Assembly: GCA_905221605.1 (NCBI GenBank)
Contig: CAJNDS010000347.1
Location: 124,001 to 188,000, forward strand
Direction: 5' to 3'
From: Symbiodinium natans
Taxonomy: Eukaryota; Sar; Dinophyceae; Suessiales; Symbiodiniaceae
DNA length: 64,000 nucleotides
Below, in pieces: positions 1-13,264 of the stretch; the stretch's first letter is position 1; the number at the start of each line of letters is the position of its first letter. The notes below the pieces were generated by a model, which did no database searches, was not told where the DNA came from, and saw nothing but the letters and a program-made list of their open reading frames with translations. Made by a program: the position numbers and the translations under genes.

Positions 1-363
1 TACTTGCTTCAGCCCTCGAGATAGCTCTAAGCCACCCCATACAAGTCCGTAGAGTCCTGCCCGGCCTTCCGTCCGCAGCTCGTCCCTTGCAGCTAGTGCC
101 GCCGCGAGGCGTGCACACGCCTCATCATGACTTGGAGGGCTTCAATTGAAGCTCTCAGGGCTACAAAGAGCCGTATCATGAGCAACTCTTGGAGTGGGGA
201 ACTAGGACTTGGCTGGCTGGGGCACCAAGAGTAAGCATAGAGGCCCAGCTGTGGCCTTAGTGCCCTGAACTTCCGCAATTCCACAGGTGGTTGAGCATTA
301 TGACAGAGCTTCGGGTTCGGGCATCTGACTGCGTAGGAGTGAAACTTGCTCCACTGTGTACAC

Positions 364-456
364 CCTATTCGCTGAGGGGACATCATGAGATCTGTCAAAC
401 TTTGCGGCTGTAACTAGTTCGGTCCGTGCCTCCTCGCGCTCAACCACCGCCAGGCC
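364..456 (-). CDS. Candidate internal exon, unassigned protein
   Basis: I do not recognise the protein. On the minus strand the block runs from an acceptor ending GCAAG to a donor GTGTAC. It is exactly 31 codons, phase 0 at both ends. The translation is charged and protein-like (it includes GLAVVEREEARTELVTAAK and FDRSHDVPSANR). The frame is also open beyond both proposed ends, so the boundaries are inference. Nothing nearby gives it a function. It may be an exon of a gene extending off the left edge of the window. Confidence 0.35.
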
Positions 457-2827
457 CTTGCATACGCTACTTGAGGATGTGGGCTTCGCGGCTGAAGCTG
501 TGATTGCAAACCCAAGCTTCATGATGTACAGATGCGTGTGTCTTGAAGAGTCTTATAAGCTTTTGGTGGGCAGTGCGGATGCAGGTTCTGCAGGGGATTT
601 CTAGAGATCTCAGACCGTGTCCAAGTTGCACTGACGTGACCTGTCTCTGGGAAGGCACAGCAAGCAGCCGAACATTGAAACGCCCGGCTACCATGAAATA
701 TGTAATTGTGTCTCTTTGATCCGCGAACTGGTTTGTGCAGACGGCACGATCGACGCGCTGGTTTTAGCCATTGAAGAGGACAAGCAGAGCATACACATAT
801 ATATATATATGTATATGTATATGTATATGTGTGTGTGTAAAGGCTGCATTTTTCCTGCGAATCGTCTCGAGGGCAATGTAGTTACAAATGCCCGCGAGCG
901 ATGAGTCCAAGAAGATGGTTTGCGAAGCACGCAGTGCCTACATTCTAACGCTGTGCCAACACCCCGGCCTTCGCATAGGCGCACCGCTTTGGATAGCACT
1001 GATCCTCGATTGTAATGCCTGCGAAGCCTGCACGCTGAGGCAAGGCTGTTGTGGTCAATGTTCCAGGTTGGGGAATGATGCGCACAGCATCCTCGCCCAG
1101 CAGTCTTACAGTATTACATATTCTTCATCCGACCTCACCGTCAACACGCCACCGACGGCGGCGCGTTACCGAGGGATTGTTGATGCTTCGTATACCGGTT
1201 CGGGCACCACCTTTCTGATCTGTAGGACGCAAGCGCACCTGCATCCGCATATCCTCGAACTGTTCGGCGAACATTGCCACTGCCACCGAAACCGGTGTCG
1301 CCATCGCCGATGACGCACCTCTCCAAGGCTTCAGGAGTTTCTACGAAATTGGAGCCGCTCATGGCCTCTCCTACTCTGCTTCGCACACGAGGAGACCCGA
1401 TCACAGAATGTAGTTAACAGCATGTGAACAGCATACGCAACATCAACTCCGGAAGCGCTCGTGAAAGTCAGAGAGGTGCCCTTAGAGCCCTGTAGGCCAC
1501 ATCTCTTCGTCAAGTTGCATCTCAGGCCCAACAGCGGCGCAAATGTTGCGGCCAACCTGCACCTGACTCGACTCTACCAGTCTTCGTAGCTGAGTCATCA
1601 GTGTTTGCCTGTTTGTATACCTTCTAGTGCCACTAGGCCATTCGTGGTAAGTACTGGTCTGTGTTGATGACTCCGATCCTACGGGTAGTTTCATCATGCT
1701 CCCTTGAAGGAGCCATCGGCTTCTTGCTGATGTAACCGCGTACGCTTGTTAGCTGACTTGAGATCGGGAGCTGACTGGAATGGAAAAACGAGTCGCTGAA
1801 CATGGCACACTAGCATGCAGCTCGATGCATCAGGCTGGGTTTGCTTGGCACCCGACCTGTTCAGCATAGGAGATAAGACCCACATCAGGACCTGAGTCAT
1901 GGGACAACCTGCTGACAGGCGACTGACACGCCGATAAGTTTCTTCACCGAACGATGACGGGCAAAACGATTCGCGGAGTAGCACCACCCAGAGAGACTCA
2001 AACCATAATGGGTCGCATGCCTAATGACTAGCCTTTCCAGTGTTTGGCAGCTGTTGATCGGAAGTACCAATTCGCCTGTTTAAAGGACACAAGAAGCACT
2101 ATGGCACTATGGGGGGGCAATGGAGACTCAACAAGCAAAGCCTTCTGGCACCTGCACGTCTTCTGACACATGATAACGTGACAACACAATGAGAGCCTTG
2201 CATGATGCTCCTCGAAGTTCCCAGCTGGAGCTCTAGCCCAGGCACAAGCAAGCTGCGTCGCACTGACAGCATAGCCGCTCATGAAAGCAATGGGAAATCC
2301 AGCGCGTTGGATAAGCACCTCCAAGGCCAGTTTTGCAGACCACATTGGGCGACATGAAAGGAATAATTACAGAGCTTTCCAAGCACAAAGTGCCACCAGC
2401 CCTGACTGTGGCTTGGTTGTTGCGAAAACAACGCAAGGGGAAATATGCGAAGCCGCCATGTAGAATTGCAAACAACAGCTGCTTGTACTTTCCGTCAAAA
2501 ACCGTATCCACCTTCTTGGCTTTTGCGCTTCAGGGCTTTTGCTCTCTTGTAGCAGAGCCCCTGCCCAGCCCCTCTCCCCCATATTTTGCCTTGCAAGCGT
2601 GGGATGTCGATGAGGCCGTGTTCATCTTGCCATGCAGGTCGCATTGTTGCGTCCATGAAGATGCCACCGACGTCAAAATATAACTTCTGCGTTAATCTAA
2701 AACGTTGCTGGTGTAAATCCCAAACCTGACGAAGTAACATCTCTGTATGCCTTTCGCCCCGGTACGACTGGGTCTGTTCTGTTCTCGTCAGTCTGAAGGG
2801 GTTGCTTTGAACGGAGACTCATCTCAG
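457..2827. other. Stretch without a supported gene
   Basis: Only short frames are seen. A minus-strand segment near 1395-1230 (containing SGSNFVETPEALER, then candidate donors GTGCGT and GTGCGC) is the most protein-like, but it has no clear acceptor. An AT-rich microsatellite lies inside the stretch. Confidence 0.4.
795..836. repeat. TA/TATG microsatellite
   Basis: Alternating AT dinucleotides pass into TATATG and GTGTGT units. This is simple-sequence DNA with no coding value. Confidence 0.9.
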
Positions 2828-2961
2828 TGATTCTGCATTTTGATGAAGAAATCCTGCGAAAACTTCTCGAGTCCGGAGGAGAAGTCGAGTTCGAGCAACC
2901 CTCTCGTGAAGAAACCGAGCAAACGTCTCGACGTTTCCTCGAAATAGGAGAGGCAACCCGA
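2828..2961 (+). CDS. Candidate exon, acidic unassigned protein
   Basis: The block follows acceptor CATCTCAG and ends before donor GTGTTT. It holds 44 codons, entered in phase 1 and left in phase 0. The product is rich in E and R (FDEEILRKLLESGGEVEFEQ, then SREETEQTSRRFLEIGEATR) and probably helical. Acidic composition with few low-complexity residues argues for real coding sequence. The minus-strand reading of the same bases is serine/arginine-rich and less protein-like. No family is recognised. Confidence 0.35.
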
Positions 2962-4385
2962 GTGTTTTCAGAGCCCAGCTGCAAAGAGAATGAGCCGAGG
3001 TTGAGGCGAGGCATGCGTTTGGAGCGGGGGGCCTTTCTTCTTTCCTTCCCTCCGTCCTTATAGATCTCCTATCTCTTCACACGATATTCGATTTGTTGAC
3101 GCTGGCAGTGTTGTTTGTTGCCCATCCTGCGCCTGGTCAACCCCAACCCCGTGGAAGGATGAGTAAGTTTGCGTTGGAACCAGACTGGGTGGGACCCGTG
3201 CTAAGTCTTGCCAAGCTCCCGCACTCGACTTACTGAAACAACACTGCAAACTTGTGTTGAGCTCTGAGAAGTTCTCTTCAACAAGCGCCATTCCCGACAA
3301 GGCGCTGCCGAAAGCGCATCGTGGCAGGCAGGAATTAGCTCGCACCGGCGCTCGCCACGCGCCTGTGCTGGATGCGCAGCACAAGCCACTGGCTGACCAA
3401 CTTGACAAGCCAGGAAAAAACAGTTCTCAGCTTTGCTCTCTCCAAGTGTCCATGCGGCAACATGCGGCGCAAAGAAAATGCTTTGGGGCATACGAGTCTA
3501 GCCGCCACTCACGGCCAAAGCCTCAATTTCGCAAAGTCTGTCACCCGTTGAAACTTACATAGCCACAAGCTCGACATGCCTGGAATGGGCCTTCATGCAT
3601 TCAGCTTGATTGACATCCACCAAAAAATCACGACAGATAACATGAGCGCGCTCGAGGATTGCGAGTCCGAAATTGCTAAGGGATGTCGGAACCACAGACC
3701 AACCTCACCCCTGAAGTGAAGTCATCCAATCACGTCATGTCCTCTGCCAAGAGCTTCCGCAATCGCGCTGCGGGCGACATCTGCATGCTCCAGGCCCCAG
3801 GTGCTTACATGGTTTGAGGCCGCCGCTTGCCGCAAAAAGCTTTGCTTGAAGTTTGCGAACTGTCTTAGATCGAGGTTTAATCACTATGTACCATTGCTCG
3901 TTGGGACTAAGGGTTCACGGTCTGGATCGAGCCTAGCTTCTTGCGTAAATGAAGTGCCTGTGGATAAGCGAACGAAAATTATGTAGCCTTTGCTTGCGTT
4001 TACACAAACCTCGATGGATGAAGATGCAGAGGCCCTGGTTCTAAGAGTGTTCTAAGATACAGCCCTAAAGCCCCTAGTGTCGCACAACAGAGATGGGAAC
4101 AGCTCGCAACTGCCGAACCATGTCAATGGCAGAATGCCCTTTAAGTGCTCAAGAACCTTGCCGTAGCAAAAGCTTGGTGCAAGGGAAGCAGACAGATCTA
4201 GATGGCGAGGCTAGTGGTTTGTTTAACTTAACTTCACCATATGACTCTACACAAACGCCGCTCAACCTCCATCAATATGACGTGGCTACGTGGAATCGGG
4301 CTTTCCAACAAGGAACTTGCATAAGAGGTCGCACCGCGGGCAGGAGTCCGCTAAAAGCCATGGGAGCTTTGTGCTGAATCTGCCA

Positions 4386-4404
4386 AGGAGGGTTTAGGGT
4401 TTAG
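4386..4404 (+). repeat. Short interstitial TTTAGGG motif
   Basis: About two and a half tandem TTTAGGG units in otherwise unique sequence. TTTAGGG is the plant/dinoflagellate-type telomere repeat. A copy this short may be chance or a relic of break repair. Confidence 0.6.
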
Positions 4405-4594
4405 GGAAATCAAGGGCTGCGAATCAGAAGATGTCGTTTCGACCTGAGCATCGCATGCGATTCTCCTTGCATCTGCATTCTGCGAACTGATCTCCTGAAA
4501 CCCGGCGCAGCCCTTTACCGGAGGTTGCGGTAAGTTCATGCAGTCTGGCTGGGAGTTCCAGCGTCTATAGGGTATAGTACTCAGGGATCAGCCG

Positions 4595-4702
4595 ATGCAC
4601 ACTAGCGTGATACTTCTTCTGTCATGGTTGGCTGTCGTTTTGGCAGCGCTTTGGATGGCCCTTCGCTGGATCCTCCTACCTCGTGCTGTGTACCTGAAGT
4701 GA
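4595..4702 (+). CDS. Possible membrane-helix exon (35 codons)
   Basis: The frame opens at ATG 4595 and ends at TGA 4700-4702. Residues 5-29 are almost all hydrophobic (VILLLSWLAVVLAALWMALR), the right length for one transmembrane helix, followed by a basic residue and LPRAVY. An in-frame stop lies a short way upstream. It could be a tiny membrane protein, a signal-anchor exon with donor GTGTAC inside, or chance. No neighbour supports a function. Confidence 0.2.
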   Translation: MHTSVILLLSWLAVVLAALWMALRWILLPRAVYLK

Positions 4703-5788
4703 ACAGCCCCCTTTCCCAGCCTACAGTAAGTCGGAATTATATCACTGGAACCGTAGAGCTTGAGATACACAGCCAGAGCTTGACTCGCACTTCTCAGAGT
4801 AGCTGGTACATGAGACGATTCTGCAGCAGAACAGACCTTGGAGACGACGCGCGGCGCAGTGGAAAAGTTTTGGGGAGAGGCCGAGGGGCAGGGGCTCTTC
4901 TGGGCCCCTGAAGTCTAAACCCTCCCCCTGGCCCTTCTAGCAGACTTCCTAGGTCCAAGGCTGGCAGTCTGTAATGATTCTTGGCTTGCAGCTTACTTGC
5001 AAAGGTTTGGCAAGCCCAGAGATCTCAGATGGGCGGAATGCAACCAAACCACGGACATGACTACCAACCACCAACACCAACGCAGCAACAGCGCAGCGGC
5101 AACATCACAACAGCAACGCTGACAGCAAGAATAACAGCAGCCGCAGCAGCAACATCCACAACCAAACCAGAACCACCAAGAAGCCATGAACCAAAAGAAG
5201 AAGCTTGTGGCTTGTGATTTTCTTCTCCGATTCATGAAACACCTGCAACATCCCAGCTTATACCATCCACACCAGCCTCCACCCAAACCCGATCCGCGCC
5301 CTTCCTGGGAGTCAGACTGACCCATCACCATGGCACTCCTCAGCTTCGGATGCGGGTTTGGCAACGTGAAGGGAAACCCTTTATCAAGCTGGCCGCTAGC
5401 CTTTTTCGCCCAGATCATTGCAGGCGGTTGGATACCACATGCCATGTGCATCATGAAAGATTGTCCTGGTGTACTTCCCATGCACTGCGATTCTTTCCTA
5501 GGTTTATTGTCGGAATCGACCCTCTAAAGAGTGTAAAACCTACAGATGGTCCAGGCCAGGTATCTGCACAGCCCCAGCCGTGGCTTGGACTCGAGGTGCA
5601 GGCGCCTGTCTGTGTTCAAAGGCATCAGGAAGAGAAAGCGCACCTTGAACAACGAATCTTCTGCTGCCATGGCCATGGTACACCAGTTCTTTCGGGATGT
5701 CAGCTGCGCAGAAGTGGAGCCCACGGCCCCAAAAATGCTGCAAAGAGTGTGAGGCGAAGTCCCAAACAAGCAAGGAGAAGTCTGAAAA

Positions 5789-5804
5789 ACACACACACAC
5801 ACAA
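5789..5804. repeat. CA dinucleotide microsatellite
   Basis: Eight CA units in a row, simple sequence. Confidence 0.85.
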
Positions 5805-6373
5805 GCAGAGAATCGCAGAAGCCACCAAGCAAAAAGGCAAACTCCATTAAAACGGACCTATGACTAGCTGACAGCACTTTGGAGAGAACGCCTCGCAGGA
5901 GCCTCACAGGAGTTTTGAAGACGTACAGCTTAAGCCGCAGTCATGCCAGCTTCAGCCTGCGTGGAGTCTTGCACTGTTGGCTCTGCAACGTCCAGCTCCG
6001 CCGAGTCTGGCGGGGCCTGCATCTGGTCAAGCAGGGTCCCCCTCTTTGGGCTCCCTACAGATGTAAAGGGCCGTTTTGGAACAAGCATACGAGTTTCTTG
6101 CGGTCCCACAAAGAGGGTCAACCGGGGTCCGGGGTATTTTGACGGCTCCATATGCTGCCATCTCAGATGCCAACATTTCCAGCGTCAAGTTTCGCCATGT
6201 TCTACGAAGCTCTATTGGCCAACATACCGATGGACCGGCAGCTTTCATAGCCACCAGAAAGGAGCTTCTGTTGTAGAACCCCGACAATTCCAGCGACCAA
6301 CACCGTAAATCTTGAGAAAGCTGACGCTAAGTTGACGCATGATTCTGGTGAGAACAGGCGTGATGCAACGAGA

Positions 6374-6389
6374 CCCCCCCCCCCCCCCC
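6374..6389. repeat. C homopolymer
   Basis: About 16 consecutive C. Such runs recur through the window, and their exact length may be a sequencing estimate. Confidence 0.9.
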
Positions 6390-8547
6390 AAGTCCCAAGT
6401 CCCGATTCCCCAAATGCATGCCTCGGCTGCTTCTGCCTCCGCCTCTGCCGGAGATGGCTCCGCCGGCCTCCAATGCAGGATGGGCCCGAGCGTGTTCAGC
6501 CAGGGAAAAGGCACCCAAGAGACAGTTCATACTTGTTGCGACTAACGCATGGTCGGTGGCTCGCTTCTGCTGCGAGTAGCACAGTGCATTCACAAAAACA
6601 GCACTGCTTGCAAGCTTTTCTGGGAGCCTTTGTGAGATTGGGGGATGGCGAGCGTCGAAAGACGTCGACATGCGATGGCTCAACTCTGGGCCCTGAATTG
6701 AGACCCCGAACCCTCCCCCCGAACCCAACGAATAAGAGAAGCCCTGAGTTTTTGTCGGTGTTCCGGCCTGAGTGCTTCAGGGGGTCCTGCCGGCGCCGCG
6801 GCCAGCCCTAAGGCCTGGGCCTGGCTCAAAAGGGATTCATGCAGAGGTCGTCATCGTGGTCCAGGGTCCAGGGTTCACAGGTGATGGGTGTTCTTCTTCT
6901 TTTGCTGCAGTGACTTGGGCATCCACTATAGGGGTGTGGAGTACATTTTACGGGGTGTGGGATGGGGTCTGGCGCCAGACAAATCCAGACAACTCAATTC
7001 TGCCACTCGCTCCGAGCAAAGAAGCTCCACAGGTTCAGCTGTTTGCAATGTATGGTTGCCAAGCAATCACCGGCAGTGACCCTCACTAAGCATCCAGCCC
7101 TCTTTGCTCAATCCCCCTCCGCCCCCATCATGCCAACTCCCAACGCATGCAAATGGCCACCTCAGCCTCCTCGCTGCGCGCGGCTTCGGCCGGCGCTGAA
7201 GCTGCGGCGAAGGCGGAATCCCAAGCCTCCAGAGCTGAGGCTTTTTGAGCATCGTTGGGCATTGGGCCCCCCCATTTTCATATGGCGTGTCGGGATGTTG
7301 GGGTGGTCGCCTGGGCTTAGGGATGCGTAGAATCAGTGCCCTCCAACGTGCCTCGTTTTTCGAGGCTCTTCGGAGAACGACCTGGCAAAGAAAGGAGAGA
7401 CCAGACCAAGGAGTCCGCGGCAAAAAATGGCCCAAAAATGCCGGGCTGCATCTCCGGCGTATGCATGTCATGTGCCCACCTGGAGCTCGCGCTTTGGCGG
7501 GCGACCTGGAATATGGCGGGCATTTTCGCTTTACTCTGATCACTCACCCACGTCGCGAAACATCAAATCAGAAGGTCAACGTTCGACATCCCAGCCGGAA
7601 GCACCATGCTCAACGAAGATTTGCGTTCTTGTTCACTAAGCTGCTTTTTTGGGGTCGCGGTGGAAGTGGTAGAGGCCCGCAGCTCCAAGTAAACAGCGGG
7701 CCGGCCTGTAACCACGATTTCCGCACAGCTCTGCGCCAGGTCTACCGCCTCAGTTTGGCAGATCTAGGAAAATCTTAACTTGAAAAAAGGCCATTCCCAT
7801 AGCCCTCTGCTTGGCATTCGGCCCCTCCTTGCAACGTGTTGCCCAGCCCCCACCTCACTTCCTCAACCTCGCCGATGCAATAACATGACAACGGATGTCC
7901 ACAATAAACGTCAAAGTGGACCGTCAGCTGCTTCCGGAGCTGCGGCGAGAGCAATCGATTGACCGATTCTTGGAGGATGGGCCGGCTCACGATGCTCGCA
8001 GACAGCACAGGAAAGCAAGGGGGATGAGATGATGTGAGGGAGGGATAAGTCATGATGAGTTGGTGGAGGCTCCCGCCTTTCGCCAAGAGGAAACTCAACC
8101 AACGTCAAGCACACAATGAAGATTCTGTAAAGCGCTATCATTGCGAATACAAGTGTTCTACACAGCAAAGCACAAAAGTCCTGAAACCTGCCAAGCAGCA
8201 ACCTAAACCCTATAGTCTCTGCCTCAAACGAGGAAGAAATTCTAGAGGAAAGCCCTCGGTCCCCCGGCGCCGCCGAGGTTGCGCCGCAGGCGGCGTCGCC
8301 GCCAGCCCGAGCTGGTGGAGCCGCCTCTTCTGATTTTTGGGCTTTTGGGGGTCCAGGGTTGGTTCGGTTACGGAGACCTGCTTTGTTTCTGTTCCTCACA
8401 TGTCCTTGGGCTTTCATGAGCTGCCTCACGTATAACTGATAGTCGGACTTACAGGCTGGCAGGCCACACGCCTGCATCATAAGCTCCGAGCAGTTCTTTG
8501 TGGTGTTATAAGCTCCAAGCGCTCACCCTGCTGCATCTCAAACAGAC

Positions 8548-8577
8548 CGAATACCAAATACCAAATACCAAATACCT
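8548..8577. repeat. Heptamer repeat, ATACCAA type
   Basis: Four near-perfect copies of a 7-bp unit (ATACCAA). It is not a telomere motif. Confidence 0.85.
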
Positions 8578-9364
8578 GCAATTGGTCCATTGAGTGCAGC
8601 CAAGCTTTGACTGCCTTGGCCCTCCTCATCCAGGGGAGGCCTTCAGGTGATGTGGCTTGTGCAAGGATTTGCTGCTGACATTGGCCTCAATGTAACAAGC
8701 TGTGGCTTGGGTTTGGGCACTATAATATAGCCTAAGATGGTGTCACTCCTATAGCCATCCGTAGCCCCGTAACCGTTGCGTCTTCCAAACGGGTGTCACA
8801 CCTCCTCGAGCAAAAGGACAACGTTAGCCGTCGCCCGACGAGGCTCAGCCGGAGGTCGGCTGCTTCAGGCTCCTGCCAAGGGCATCAAGTGGATCTCTCG
8901 TCCACTGCTTCGCCGTTCAAAATTCTATGGCATTCTATGGGACTCTAGAGAAGCGATTTGACCTGCCCTGCTGTCCGAACTCGTGTGGGCAATGCTTGTC
9001 AGGGGTGTGTGGCTCATACAGTAGCTTCGCAGTTCTACCAACACCTGACCCTTCACACCTCTCAGATCCCTCCGAAGCCTCGTCTGGGAGCTGGAGTCGC
9101 AGCAGCAAATTCTGCCGGCCCAAGCGGGCAATCACTGGTGGCTCCTCGTGTTGACACTGTGAGATTGCATATTACGCGTAGAATGCAGAAGCTTCCCGCA
9201 ACACGGATGTCCACAACAACTGCGTGCTAAATGCCGCCATGGTCCTCGTTGACCACTTCAGCGTCGGAGACCGGCAAGCGAGTGGACAGCAGGTTTGTCT
9301 CCTGCGAACAAGGTTTGGTTTTGGTGCTGGCAAGCAGCCCTCGTATTTCGAATGCTCAAGAAAC

Positions 9365-9443
9365 GAGCCCGGGAGCAGCTCTGCAAGTCCTGCACATGTC
9401 TCTGCGCATAGCTCGGCAGCTCCCGCGCTGCGGGCTCTGGAAC
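9365..9443 (-). CDS. Candidate exon, unassigned protein
   Basis: Minus-strand block after acceptor CGTAAAG and before donor GTTTCT: 26 codons plus one base. The translation starts VPEPAARELPSYAQRHVQDL and looks like ordinary soluble protein. The frame stays open well past the proposed donor, so the 3' end is uncertain. Competing plus-strand frames over the same bases are also open, so strand confidence is moderate at best. Confidence 0.3.
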
Positions 9444-12400
9444 CTTTACGCAAGATGTGGTATGACTGTGCCGACTGCGTGCGCTGAGAATCACGCGCTG
9501 ACCATACTTCTGACTTCGAGGACACAAGGACCGGAACTTGAACCAGTACAAAACGACACATACCACTGCCGCTTCTTGGTGGGATGGTCACTACCCCAGA
9601 AAACTTCAGTACAGCAGCACAGAAACCTCGCTCCATCCAAAAGACTTGAAAGGCCCTCAATCCTGGCCTCCTCTACTAGGGGTCCTTCGCTGCGCAGAGT
9701 CGGTGCAGGAGTGGGCTCCTGCCGCCTTGCACCGAGTCTCTTCACTTGAATGCTCGCGACTGCAGGCCTCCTTGCATATTGAGAGCGCATCCGAAACTCC
9801 GAACCCCTGAATGTCAAAATTTCAAGCGATTCTCTAAATTTTAACCAGTGAGGCTGGCCTTCGGGCCCTCTGGCGCAGATCCCGGTAGTAACCGAGTCCC
9901 GCGTCGCCCGTCCCGAAGAAGTAGCCTCTGGGTCATTGCAGGCAGCTCCAGCCATGGAATTACAGAGCTTTGATTGCATTCCTCGTGCTCATAAATTATA
10001 TAATCTTGCGCCAGATTCCCGATATAGTCTGCAGATAGCTGCTCCAATTTCCTTCCGCAACGCTGCCTGCTTTTGCCCCGCCGAACGCCTCGGCGGCCAT
10101 AAAGGGTGGCCTCAGACGGAAGCTGCGTAGAGGCATGTTTTTGACATTGCACAAGCGTAAAGCTCTGCTCACGTATGAAGTGTGGCATGGCTAGGGGCTC
10201 AATCTGGTTTCCGATGCTCCCACAGTAAAAAGAATTATTTACAGCTAGCTGGGGCATTTAGAAGGCTAATACAGATATTGATACTACAATACATTGCCTT
10301 CTTGCCCTTAATCAATCTACGGCTGCAGCATGCGGTAACCCTGTCGCAGATGGATGCCGAGACTGGCTACAATGCGACAACCGCACGCGGCAATGTGCAG
10401 TCACGTGCTAGACAATGCACGTGGGTTTCAACCATCGAGGCTGCCGCAGCTCTTCAGCGTCCTCCTCGTTTGGGTCCTGGCATCAACTCGTTTAGCATCA
10501 GGTGCTCTGATTCGGCAAGCGCAAGAACTGCCCAGCAACTTTCTGGAGCAGAAAGGGACATGGCCAACCAAAATATCAACAGCAACATACACAGACACAC
10601 GCACACACCCACGCATGCACGCACAACAAACAGGAAGCCAAGGCAAGCCCTGCGAACCTCAAGCTCTTCGACGCTGTGGCTCATGTCCCCAACTTTCTCC
10701 TCGGCCTGAAGCGAAGTCTTTGCAGTTTCGTTTTCGTTCTTCTGCCTCTGTTTCGAGGAGCCCTAAACCCCGCACTGGCATGAATGATAGATCCAGGAGC
10801 CCTCTGTGGCCGCATGATCCGCGCTTTGTTTCACCGGCCTCGTGAAGCTCTGAACCCATTCATGCGGTAGAGGTTCGAGGCCCACTTCCACTGCTGCCTG
10901 AGATTGCCTGAGCCTGCAGGCACCTCAAAATCCTAAACCATGCATCGCTTACGGCCTCAGCTGCGGTCGCCAATCTCAAGGCACCGCCTCATGGCAGTGA
11001 CCCACAACTTGCTATGCAGCCGCAGGCCGGTATCTATGGCAGTAGAGGCCCTGCAGGGCAACTAAACGCCCAAAAGGCCTGGGCCATCCAGCTCCAGCAG
11101 GGGGCGCTTGGGCTCCTCAGGCTTCAGTGATGCGTCTGGGAGTGCGGGTGGAGCTCAGGTGTGTTTTCTATGCCTAAACCATGGTCTTGAGCACGATATC
11201 AAAGATGGCAGGTCCCCTTTTCTGCTTCGTCGGTCTTGAATGTCCAGCTGTCCCTTCAAAGTGCAGTCAGAGCGTAGGGTCCCCGACAACTTTTTCAGGG
11301 ACTGCTGGCGTCTCCTCCACCTCAGCCACCTGAGTTCCGGTCCCTTGAAGTCATTCCCAGCCTCACCCTCCAGTTCTTCGAACTGTCGCCCTCCAGCTCA
11401 AGCTCAGACTTGTCTTAGGGGCTGGGTCTGCTCGCTGGGCCAGAAGCAGCTCAGGACGCGACGGGTGAGGTCTCCTCTTTTGCCGGCTTGTCCTTTCTCA
11501 TTGAAGCGCTTGTGCTCCCTGCATGAATGGATGACCTTCATGGCGCTACCCTTGGCACATGCGCCCTGTCCTGCGGCTCGGGCTCCTCAAGCGGGGGAAG
11601 CTCGGGCTCCTCAGAGCAAGAGGAGATGAGAAGGTGTGTCCACTGTGTCCACGTTGGAGAAACTCACGAGAAGGATTTTAGGAATTTTATACTGCTTGCG
11701 GCGGGTGCAGGCTCAGGCCCACAGCTGACAGTCGCAGCTGCAAGACTGAGGTCACTTGGACTCGGCTTATCCCAAGTGGCCTCTTCCTCGTGGTCACTAA
11801 CCTCGCCGTCATCGCCGGCAGGCGATCCCAAGCCTCCCAAGAACGGAGCGAGATGCCGCGATAGCAGTCCGTGCTCTGCTAGGTGTGCTAGTGGTAGGGC
11901 ACGGTAGGTTGCCAGATTGCAGCAAGTAGATCCGAGTTCGAGTCTTCAGGAACCCTCTTGTGTAAGCCCAAAGTGGAGCCTTGAAGACGCTGTGCCGCTG
12001 CCAACGCCTCTGGGTCCGGCATCTTCGGGACGACCTCGGCAAAGCATAGCACTTTGATCGCAGTGACCAAAGTTACGAACAGTTACGAATACTGAAGTGA
12101 CCATGGAAGTAAGGATCAACACATCGACGTTCAATGCTGCCTATCCAAGCTTATCCCGGTCGCTCATTCTTGAAGCGCGACCCCCGAGCTACAACAGCGG
12201 CAGCAGCTGCAGCTTCCAATCTCAGCAAACCCGAAACTAAACTACTTGTATCTCTGCGACCCTTGCAACACCAAGTCGACACCCTTCTTTGCAGAGCCTC
12301 TGAAATAAAATCAAGCCTAGGGTTGAACTGCAAGCCCTGTGGAAAAAGCTTCAACTACAACCTCCGATCTTACGTGCTGAAGCTCGGGTTGATCTAGGGC

Positions 12401-13051
12401 TCGAGCTCACCGGCTTAATCTCTCGACGATTTTATCGTACATAAGCTTAACACAAAACCCTTTGAAGCTGGGTGTTCGGCAGGCAACTCTAAGGTCAAGG
12501 TCTGCTTCGCCTGCGTTGCACATCACGTCAAACCCCACTCGGCAGAAAGATTACCTCGGTTGTTCGGCGCCTTGTCAAACTTCGCGCTGCCGTTGGCCTC
12601 CTGCACCTCGCCACGGCAAGGCCGAGAGTCTCTGTTCATTGCACGCCATCTCCGCTCGTCTGTAGTTCCGGGCCCAGGGTCTGTCTCTCGCGCGCTCTTT
12701 CCCTAGTCTTTCTCCAGAGACCCTATATGTTGTCAAAGAGTTGGTGCGCTCTGACAGAGTGCAACATATCATTCCGAGGTTCCGCATGTGCAACAGAGCC
12801 AGAATGACTCATGAACATGCTGATCACCTGAAACATGAAGCGTCAGCATGCCCACAAGGTAACATGTAAGTCTAGTCGCAAACACGTCGATGTCGTCCTG
12901 TAATGTTGCATCCTGATTCATAAAGTCCCCCGGAATTGTGAGCAAAAACATCTGTGAATTATTCAGCGTCATTTGATTTGGCTCACCGGAGTTGTGAGAA
13001 ATAAAGAATTTGAAAGCCTTCATGCATTTCCTTTGAAAGCCTCGCCGCCAG
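9444..13051. other. Stretch without a firmly supported gene
   Basis: Weakly protein-like minus-strand segments occur near 12070-11890 (containing EVVPKMPDPEALAAAQRLQG) and 13040-12820 (containing NNSQMFLLTIPGDFMNQDA, with candidate donor CAG|GTGATC). Neither has a full pair of splice sites that I trust. A tRNA-like string near 11880-11940 was rejected. Confidence 0.35.
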
Positions 13052-13128
13052 ACCCCCCCCCCCACCCCCCCCACCACCCCCCCCAGGACAGGATCTTTGT
13101 TGTTGAGGGGTGGGGGGGGGGGGGGGGT
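13052..13128. repeat. C-rich tract followed by G-rich tract
   Basis: A run of about 30 C with two A interruptions, then about 25 bases, then about 20 G. The two runs are complementary and could pair as a hairpin or form quadruplex structures. Confidence 0.85.
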
Positions 13129-13172
13129 ACACTAGTCAGCATCCTACATTAAGCACCACCACTACCTGGTCG

Positions 13173-13209
<37 letters not shown>
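13173..13209. repeat. CTG/CAG trinucleotide repeat
   Basis: About twelve CTG units on the plus strand. It sits about 55 bp past the end of the neighbouring minus-strand CS-domain exon, so it is probably intronic there. Confidence 0.9.
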
Positions 13210-13264
13210 GCCGCTGCCGCTACCGAGTGAAGGTCCAATGCACTCTGCGTTCAAAGATGATGGC

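Larger units (their letters stand above)
2962..9364. other. Stretch without a firmly supported gene
   Basis: The longest frames here (up to about 166 codons, 5350-5850) overlap rival frames on both strands and lack matched splice sites. A short hydrophobic frame at 4595-4702 could encode one membrane helix. The stretch also holds a 2.5-copy TTTAGGG motif, a CA run, a C homopolymer and a heptamer repeat. Otherwise it resembles intron or intergenic DNA. Confidence 0.4.

Noticed and set aside
8750-8785. A CCGTAGCC string as a relic of the dinoflagellate spliced leader
   Set aside because: Only the first 8 bases agree. The ATTTTGGCTCAAG part that would identify a spliced-leader relic is absent here, and I did not see it elsewhere in the window.
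11880-11945. tRNA-like string with GCTAGTGGTAGGGC and GAGTTCGAGTC resembling A and B boxes
   Set aside because: The T-arm pairs in only about three of five positions and no proper acceptor or anticodon stem forms. A protein-like minus-strand frame covers the same bases.
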